In this document: positions 9,058 to 15,217 of the stretch, piece after piece
How positions within the stretch are numbered: the stretch's first letter is position 1
How the letters are laid out: every line of letters begins with the position of its first letter
Assembly: GCA_014885115.2 (NCBI GenBank)
Contig: WKLE02000754.1
Location: forward strand, 1-17,951
Length of the DNA stretch: 17,951 nt
DNA from: Asterionellopsis glacialis
Lineage: Eukaryota; Bacillariophyta; Plagiogrammaphyceae; Rhaphoneidales; Asterionellopsidaceae
Direction of reading: 5' to 3'
The notes under the pieces: generated by a model
Database searches by the model: none
What the model saw: only the letters and a program-made list of their open reading frames with translations
Told to the model about the DNA's origin: nothing
Translations under genes and position numbers: made by a program

Positions 9058-9470
9058 TGGTATTATACCAGATAGCACGAACCAGGTACATACAGGTACT
9101 GGTACCGTACCAAAGTACCGTACCAAGTACCGTACTAACTAACTCTGTTCTAAACCTTACTAGGTATTGGGTTATAAGCCTATGCTGGTACCGTACCAAG
9201 TACCGTACCCGTACTGTACCTGGTACGGGTACCTTGTACTCCTACTAAAACTGGTATTACCAGGTACCTGTATATAGATTACCTGTACAGGCGATACCAG
9301 GTCACCAAAAAGAAAACACAGGAATAGAATTTAGCATAGGCTTACAGGTACCAGGTACCAGGTATAACCCAATACCTGGTAAGGTTTATAATAGAACAGA
9401 GATATATAATAGTTAATACTGAATAAGGTGTTTCTTTGGCTCTGCTACTGTATTATACTATACCTACCGG
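9058..9470. repeat. GGTACC-rich foldback (inverted-repeat, MITE-like) element
   Basis: Two arms are inverted copies. AGCCTATGCT (9177-9186) pairs perfectly with 9333-9342. The 24 nt at 9153-9176 pair with 9363-9386 with one mismatch. CTCTGTTCT (9143-9151) pairs with 9393-9401. The right arm holds about 20 bp extra made of GGTACC words. GTACC/GGTAC pentamers occur well over a dozen times, with six exact GGTACC sites (9101, 9187, 9228, 9263, 9347, 9354). Outer borders are approximate; weaker pairing (GGTAT...ATAC) continues to about 9058 and 9470. No coding capacity is visible. It looks like a non-autonomous foldback or MITE-type repeat with an expanded internal motif. Confidence 0.75.
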
Positions 9471-9898
9471 TACATAAAGTTTTGATGAAGAGCATTTTTA
9501 TCTTTTTCAGTATCATTTTTGTTAAACGCCAGCCGGTCGATCCCGCGCAACGCCTACCATTATTTTTAATAATTTTTCATAGACCCATGCGAAACTGAAG
9601 AAACAATGCTGCGCATCAATTTTGGTATAATAAAAAGAAGGTCCTTTCTATCATGTGAGTAGCTCAGTTGAACGGATATATCTTACAATAGAAGCAAAAG
9701 TTCTATAAGAGTATACCGCTGAAAATTTGTCTGCCACATTCAAATAGGTCCTCTAGAGTTGTAACATCGTGCCGCTCCCGCCTGCCTCCCTCTGCCGTGT
9801 TTGGAAAAAAAGATCCGTTACGAATAGCGATCCGAATGTCACACACAGTCTATAGAGTTGGGACCTTTATTAGCTAGGTCCTACAGTAGGTCTGTACA

Positions 9899-9912
9899 GC
9901 CGATGCATCGGC
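9899..9912. repeat. 14 nt perfect palindrome
   Basis: GCCGATGCATCGGC, in otherwise A/T-rich intergenic DNA. It could be a dimeric transcription-factor site or chance. Confidence 0.4.
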
Positions 9913-10252
9913 AACCATCGAATCTAGAGAGCCAAAAAAAATTGCTCAGATACAATGGTGGGGAGGGAACAATAGGACTACTACCCACCCTGGAGGAATT
10001 GAATTGCGGACACACAAAAACCATACTTTTATACATTTCGTGATGTAATTAAAACTTAACACCTTGTAAATCTAATCAAGAAAATACGTAAAGTACAATC
10101 TTCAAATAAAAATATATTTTAGAGTTGAATTTTTAAATAATTAAAACAGTGTACACGAAAAACCATAAGATGAACGTGAGGAGGTCTATTCTCTTCCATT
10201 CATTGCGCTAATGTAAATACGAAAAAGATATCGATTCATTCCAACTGAGTAT

Positions 10253-11431
10253 TTACTCGGCAAGGTTGATAGAAGCACGGTCAAGCTTGGTCTTAAGGTA
10301 GTAAACGTAAGCTCCCAAAAGAACAAAGGCAACAACGAACATGCCAATGAAGACAGAGGCGGTCTTGTTGGCACCACCGGCATTTGGGTCGACTGTTCCG
10401 TTCTTGCGGATGATCTTGATTCCTTCCATGTAGTTACATGCGTTGGTGTTGGGGTATGTGATGTCAAGGTTGGCTTCGCACTTTCCGGAATTCATGTAAA
10501 GGTTTTCGCAGATTTCACGTACTTCGTCTTCATCTTGTTCATCATTTCCGTCGTTGTTTTCATCGGCTTCCTTGGGTTCCATGCATGAGATGCAGTCCAT
10601 ATCAATGATGTTAGATTGTCCGTAAGGAAGATCTTCTCCAGTCAAAGACTTGTAGAATTGGTGTCCACCGTACTCATCGGCGAAAGTGGAGCAAGTATCG
10701 TCTGTGAACATACCAAGGTAGATGGCACCTCCTTGTTCTGCACAGTAAGGTCCAAGGAAGTATTCAACTTCTTCTTCTTCGAGCTTACGGTTCTTACGTT
10801 CGTCTTCGTTTTGGAGTTCGAAGTTTCCACACTCCATGTATTGTTCGAGCTCGAATTTAACATCGGCGGCTTCATCGTCCTCATAAGGATTGCCATCAGC
10901 ACAGTACTCTTCGACACCCTTCTCAACGAAGCAGTCGTATTGGCACTTCTCGTCGTCGTTGGCGTTTTCGCAAGCACAGTCGCCATTTTCTTGAACAAGA
11001 GATTCACAGACATTCTCCCAATAAGCCTCAACGGATTGGAAGTAGGCCTCAAGGTAGGTGTTCATGTCAATGACGTAGTCACCGTATCCAGAGGAGCATC
11101 CACCGGCATTGGAGGCAGAGCAAGCATCAGAAGGACAAAGGCGGAAACGAACAAGACGCTTAGTTTGGATGCGGACATCTTCTTCTCCATCGGCTTCGTC
11201 ATTCCATTGGGAGATGTGGTGACATCCTTGGAACTTGAGGGAGAAGTCAGCAACCCAGGTGAAATCAACTTCGTCGTCTGCCTCTTCGAGCTTACGGGCC
11301 TTAGACATGAGCTTTTGTCCGAGCTCTGAGTTGGCCTTGATGTCCTTCATCTCAACCTTTTTGGAGGAGTAGATGGGCATAGGAGAAGCGGTGGCAACAG
11401 CGGCCATGAGGGAAGCGAGAAGGAATTTCAT
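10253..11431 (-). CDS. Secreted-pathway, Cys-rich, single-pass membrane protein of unknown function
   Basis: A 392-residue protein I cannot assign to a named family. It begins with a clear signal peptide (MKFLLASLMAAVATASP, cleavage near ATA|SP). The lumenal or extracellular part is strongly acidic and carries 18 Cys, an even number suited to disulfides, plus two N-glycosylation sequons (NGT and NKT) close to the membrane. One transmembrane helix (about 358-379, ASVFIGMFVVAFVLLGAYVYYL) is followed by a 13-residue basic-start tail, so topology is type I. RKL appears twice in RKLEE contexts (KARKLEEAD and NRKLEEEE). RXL is a processing site in some diatom silica-associated proteins, but nothing else here ties it to silica. 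Codon use is strongly biased to C/G-ending codons (AAG, TTC, CTC, GTC) unlike its neighbours, which suggests high expression. The upstream sequence contains a convincing intron acceptor 16 nt before the ATG. Confidence 0.85.
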   Translation of the reverse strand: MKFLLASLMAAVATASPMPIYSSKKVEMKDIKANSELGQKLMSKARKLEEADDEVDFTWVADFSLKFQGCHHISQWNDEADGEEDVRIQTKRLVRFRLCPSDACSASNAGGCSSGYGDYVIDMNTYLEAYFQSVEAYWENVCESLVQENGDCACENANDDEKCQYDCFVEKGVEEYCADGNPYEDDEAADVKFELEQYMECGNFELQNEDERKNRKLEEEEVEYFLGPYCAEQGGAIYLGMFTDDTCSTFADEYGGHQFYKSLTGEDLPYGQSNIIDMDCISCMEPKEADENNDGNDEQDEDEVREICENLYMNSGKCEANLDITYPNTNACNYMEGIKIIRKNGTVDPNAGGANKTASVFIGMFVVAFVLLGAYVYYLKTKLDRASINLAE

Positions 11432-12780
11432 TTTTATTGTGTTTGGTCTGAAAGAATAGACAAGATAGTAAGTAAAGAGTTAGCAACAGTTAAATAAAAG
11501 AGAGAGGAATTATGAGAATCCATCACATTCAATGCATGTTTGACCACTCGCGAGATGCTTAGAAAAAAGGCCCGAAAACATTAGAGACCATTGATAGATA
11601 TCCCATTATTGAAAACAACCGCATTGTTTGTTCTTCCGTCGAATGCTGAGTTTTTAAAGGACCCGTCATGTTGGATGTCCAAAGATTCTCAACGACGATG
11701 GCAAAAATCGGTTCGACCGTTTTTCATGATCTCATGTTTGTTCCGTTCCTTCTCCAGCTTCCTCGCGTATCAAGCAGGACAGTTTCGTGGCATCCTTTGG
11801 GGTTGTCCATCGTCAAAGTCAAAGAGAATCGTTTGATCAAGACGCACCTTCCGATCAAGATTAATGAAAACAAGAGTTATGAGATCTTACCGAAAGAATC
11901 GTATTTGTGTATTTTTCCAGGAAAAGGAAACGAAAATTTTGTGTCGCCCAATCCTCTCTAACAAGTATGTATTTGAAACAGACAAATGCTACAAGCCAAC
12001 GTATAAGCGCACCATATATAATTATTCGTGTTTATAGCTTTATATATGAAACGAAATTTAAAAAGTATACATTCGCGTATATAAGAAATGTTAAGAAATG
12101 CTCGCCAAAAATCGCTGGCAAACAAACCATTGGAAAATTTTGAGCGATAATGCTCCATGGTACGTAAGGTGTCGTACAAACTATGAAGGGAACGGCATTT
12201 GTTAGTATTGCTTCAACGTCCAAAAAAATTCAACCAATCGCTCTCTCCCAAACTTGGATACTCGCTCTTTCGCCTTTTCGATTCGCTCAACGGATGACTT
12301 GCCTCACATCTTTGTGGAAAAAACAATTCAAAGATACCATCCTACATACGGTATATGGTACAAATCTACTTCAAGAATCATCTTTCTCTTTTACAAGTCA
12401 AGAAGTGATATACTGGAGGGAAACAACAAAAATTGTATTGAGCACCTCGCTCGCTAAGAAATCTCCTAATTCCAGTAGTGTGGATAGTGAACCCATTCTA
12501 GAAAATCAACGCACAGAGTATGGAAAAGAATAGACATTTCTGTTCTTAGAAGGATGCGCACCAATTATCAGATTATTTTTCAAGTATCCCATCTTTCAAG
12601 CATCTACAGAGTGATAGTGGGATCGCTTCAACCCATGTATCCTTCCCAATAACCACACACAGGGTTGGTTCGACGAAAAAGATAAAGTGTGTGTTTGTAC
12701 GTCAACTTCAAAAGTATCTTTTTACGTTTCCAGAGAACAACAAAAACAGAAGAGGCGTCGGCCACATCATTTTTTCAAAC
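11432..12780. promoter_or_regulatory. Divergent promoter region between Cys-rich protein and J-protein genes
   Basis: About 1.35 kb between divergent starts. Aside from the probable 5'-UTR intron, no gene is supported. ORFs of 60-116 residues occur (for example at 12183-12533 and 12254-12457, overlapping in different frames), but none shows a domain, signal peptide or the codon bias of the neighbours. Promoters of both flanking genes must lie here. Confidence 0.5.
11448..11890 (-). other. Probable 5'-UTR intron of the Cys-rich membrane protein gene
   Basis: On the minus strand, GCTAACTC (a branch-point-like CTAAC at 11483-11479) is followed by a long pyrimidine tract and TTCTTTCAG ending at 11448, 16 nt before the ATG. 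The acceptor is convincing. The donor at 11890 (CG|GTAAGA) is the best candidate I found but is not certain. The intron boundary on that side may lie elsewhere. Confidence 0.5.
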
Positions 12781-12931
12781 ATGCTTTGTCATGATAATCG
12801 TTGTCGCGATGATACGAATACTACAGGAGAACAAGAACATTATGCTCAAATGAATTCACCTACATCATTTGCATCAGGAGGTTCATTGACATTGGCATCG
12901 TCCATCACAACAAATCCAAATCTCGTGCTTC

Positions 12932-12987
<56 letters not shown>

Positions 12988-14586
12988 AGACCAAGAAACC
13001 AACTTTCAGCAGCATTTGCAGAATATGGAAGAAAATCACAGCATGACAAAAATAAGTCATCATTATCGAATTCACCACCACCCATAAATCCATATCAAGT
13101 ATTACAAATACGCCGTGATGCTACGCCATCTGAAATTCGTGAATCGTATCGTCGATTGGCCTTATGGTTTCATCCATGTCGTCTTGCGTACCATGCTACC
13201 AAATCGAATAAACCTAATTCTCCTACGGATGCAGCAAATTATAAAAAGCAAAATGAGAGATATCAAATGTTTCAAATAGTGGGTGCGTGCTATGAGACAT
13301 TAATGAATGAAAAAACTAGAGCGCGACATGATGAATTATATGATGCTGAAGAATTATACCAATCAGTAGAACACTCCTTTGTCCAAAATAAAAATCTTGG
13401 ATTGATACATGTAGGTGGTAAACGTGTAGCGGCTTCGTCACCAGTCAGTAGAACATCATACAATACCTTTAGTAATGATCATATTCATGAAAATCCAACA
13501 ACAACTAAAACAGATTCATCAAATGCTATCCCGTTGAAAGAACTACCATGGTGGTCATCTGTTGGAGCATTATTGTTGGGAAGTACTCCATTACAAAGAC
13601 AAGCTGAGCAACATTTTGAACATCAAGAAGAGAAAGGCCAAATTGCATCCTATCCTCAGCCTACGCGTAATGGAGAAGAGGACATTATACAAAATATAAA
13701 TTCAATACCCGCTCTCATCAGTGATGAAGATGATTCATCATCTGCCTATACATATTCATCGTCGTCTTCATCGTCCTCTTGCTCTGAAGATGATGAACAC
13801 GGAATACTTCAAAGTCATGATACAGATCGTATCTATGGTGGTCATTTATCGAGAATGTACCGTGCAAGGATGTATGAACCATTTACAAATCCATATGAAA
13901 TTTTTATTGAAGTTTTTGGTTCTGATATTTTTCGTACAAGGAATATTGATATGTCATCATCAAGAACATCTCTTCTTCCTGGCTCCACAAAGAACAACTA
14001 CAAAATGGAACGAAGTTCAACAGTCCCAAATGCATATGCGTCAACAACAACAACAACTCCTCCAACACTAAGTATCTTGTGTGCAACACCATCTCATGCT
14101 ACTACTTCGCAAGAGCAACAACAAAAAGAACACGAAAGTCGAGATGGTGGAGTTGGAAGAGGAATATGTTCAGTAGGACTTGTAGAATCTCCGATGAAGT
14201 CGAGCGCCTTGCCTAGTGATTGTACTGCTATAACTAGTAGTAGTGCAGTGGTGAAAGCAACTAACAATGTTTTAGCACTTAATAATTCTAAACGTACCTC
14301 TTGTTGGACAGGTTCAACACAAAAGTTACCTGATGGATCTATTTTGTCACGTAAAGTAAGGACATGGAGTGATCGTCAAATGACACGTACGGAACACATT
14401 ACTTTTGATCCTGTAACAAAGCAAAAGCACACCAAAATCACAGTCAAGGGTGAATCCCTCTTAGATGATTCATTCAATGGAGGTTGCAACAGTGGAGAAC
14501 TGACCCATGAATCTCGGTTTTGTGGATGGTCCGATTTCGATAATTTTATTGCCCAATGTACCGTTAGTCCCTGTGGTGGTGGTTGA
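12781..14586 (+). CDS. DNAJB6-like J-domain protein with degenerate HPD motif (HPC)
   Basis: A 601-residue J protein (Hsp40 family). J domains stimulate the ATPase of Hsp70 through an invariant HPD. Here the J domain spans about 103-188 (NPYQVLQIRRDATPSEIRES, then YRRLALWFHPCR), and H131-P132-C133 replaces HPD. The loop before helix III is lengthened by about 12-15 residues. A segment NPYEIFIEVFG (370-380) matches the DPFEIFREFFG signature of DNAJB6/B2 proteins. The C-terminal LPDGSILSRKVRTWSDRQ resembles their NGK-type beta segments. Other parts are low complexity: Asn18 (52-69), an acidic Ser run (about 317-341), and Gln/Thr stretches. I chose the ATG at 12781 (MLCHDNRC). The frame is open further upstream but has no ATG there. 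Loss of Asp suggests it cannot activate Hsp70 in the usual way. No intron is apparent. Confidence 0.85.
12934..12987 (+). repeat. (AAC)17 microsatellite coding for poly-Asn
   Basis: Seventeen AAC codons plus one AAT encode 18 Asn in the N-terminal part of the J protein, before the J domain. Being a triplet repeat it changes length in frame and is likely polymorphic. Confidence 0.95.
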
Positions 14587-14867
14587 AGCGGTGGACATTT
14601 GCTGTGATTGTATGCGGTTGATGGATAGCTATGATGCCTTTGTTGGAGGCCGGGATTGCATTGCACTGTGTTATTATTGTTACAGACACTAATACCATAA
14701 TGCTCAAGTGCTTAAAGTTCTGCGCAAACCAAAATGTTTTTGCGTGCACTTCACACCAATTAATATGACTATATAGTATGGTTTCAAACAAGTCTCATCA
14801 GTAGACAAGGTTGTTATTTTATTATTTGAGAATTGATTATGGAAATCAGAGTGTTGGTATCTCATTA

Positions 14868-14891
14868 GAGGGCGATCAATACTCGCCCCTC
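14868..14891. repeat. Hairpin, 8 bp G/C-rich stem
   Basis: GAGGGCGA (14868-14875), a 7 nt loop, then TCGCCCCTC (14883-14891), which pairs with one bulged C. It lies in the convergent spacer and may be a 3'-UTR structure. Confidence 0.45.
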
Positions 14892-15143
14892 TCCATACAG
14901 GACTAGTCTAGTAGATGTATTAATGGTGACTGTGATTATGATAAATGCCGATAGATAGCTTCAGATGAGAGAATGAATGGGTAGAAACGTGCACCGACAT
15001 CATCCACAAGAATCTCGAGGCACTGACCTCTCTACTGCATCTTGGCCAATCTTCTGACTGAGAAAACGGAGAAGATCAAAAAATAGCTTTCTACATTATA
15101 AATCAACTTTTGTATGCTCTATATGTTTCAAAGCCGATTATTC

Positions 15144-15172
15144 AATCACACCAAAACATCTTCGGTGTGATT
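15144..15172. repeat. Hairpin, perfect 9 bp stem
   Basis: AATCACACC (15144-15152) and GGTGTGATT (15164-15172) around an 11 nt loop. It is 46 bp beyond the protease stop codon at 15218, so it probably lies in that gene's 3' UTR. Confidence 0.5.
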
Positions 15173-15217
15173 TCGAGTTTGAGTTCTGCATAGTTAAATT
15201 TTTATCATTGCTAATCA

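Larger units (their letters stand above)
8562..10252. other. Long gene-free region with foldback repeat and palindromes
   Basis: About 1.7 kb without a supported gene. It contains the MFS gene promoter (right of 8561), a 17 nt palindrome at 8957, a GGTACC-rich foldback element at about 9058-9470, a short G/C-rich patch at 9527-9554, a 14 nt palindrome at 9899, and an A/T-rich 3' flank of the next gene (about 10050-10250). ORFs here are about 60-90 residues, built from repeat or unbiased sequence, and have no domain signature. Confidence 0.55.
14587..15217. other. Convergent 3' spacer between J-protein and protease genes, with two hairpins
   Basis: About 630 bp without a supported gene. It should contain both 3' UTRs. 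Two strong short inverted repeats are present (14868-14891 and 15144-15172). ORFs crossing the J-protein stop codon are shadows without domain content. Confidence 0.5.

Noticed and set aside
9057..9248. 63-residue ORF rich in Tyr, Arg and Thr
   Set aside because: It is a translation of the GGTACC repeat and has no independent support.
9652..9725. tRNA-like stretch containing TAGCTCAGTTGAACGG (A-box-like)
   Set aside because: The D-stem does not close, no T-arm follows at the right distance, and no acceptor stem can be drawn.
10616..11329. 237-residue ORF antisense to the Cys-rich protein
   Set aside because: It is a hydrophobic shadow of the strongly codon-biased minus-strand gene, which has a signal peptide, Cys pattern and TM segment.
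12183..12533. Overlapping 116- and 67-residue ORFs in the divergent promoter region
   Set aside because: No domain, no signal peptide, no codon bias, and the two frames compete. An unannotated small gene cannot be excluded but is not supported.
12691..12780. Longer start for the J protein
   Set aside because: The extension begins at GTG and has no ATG; eukaryotic translation is expected to start at 12781.
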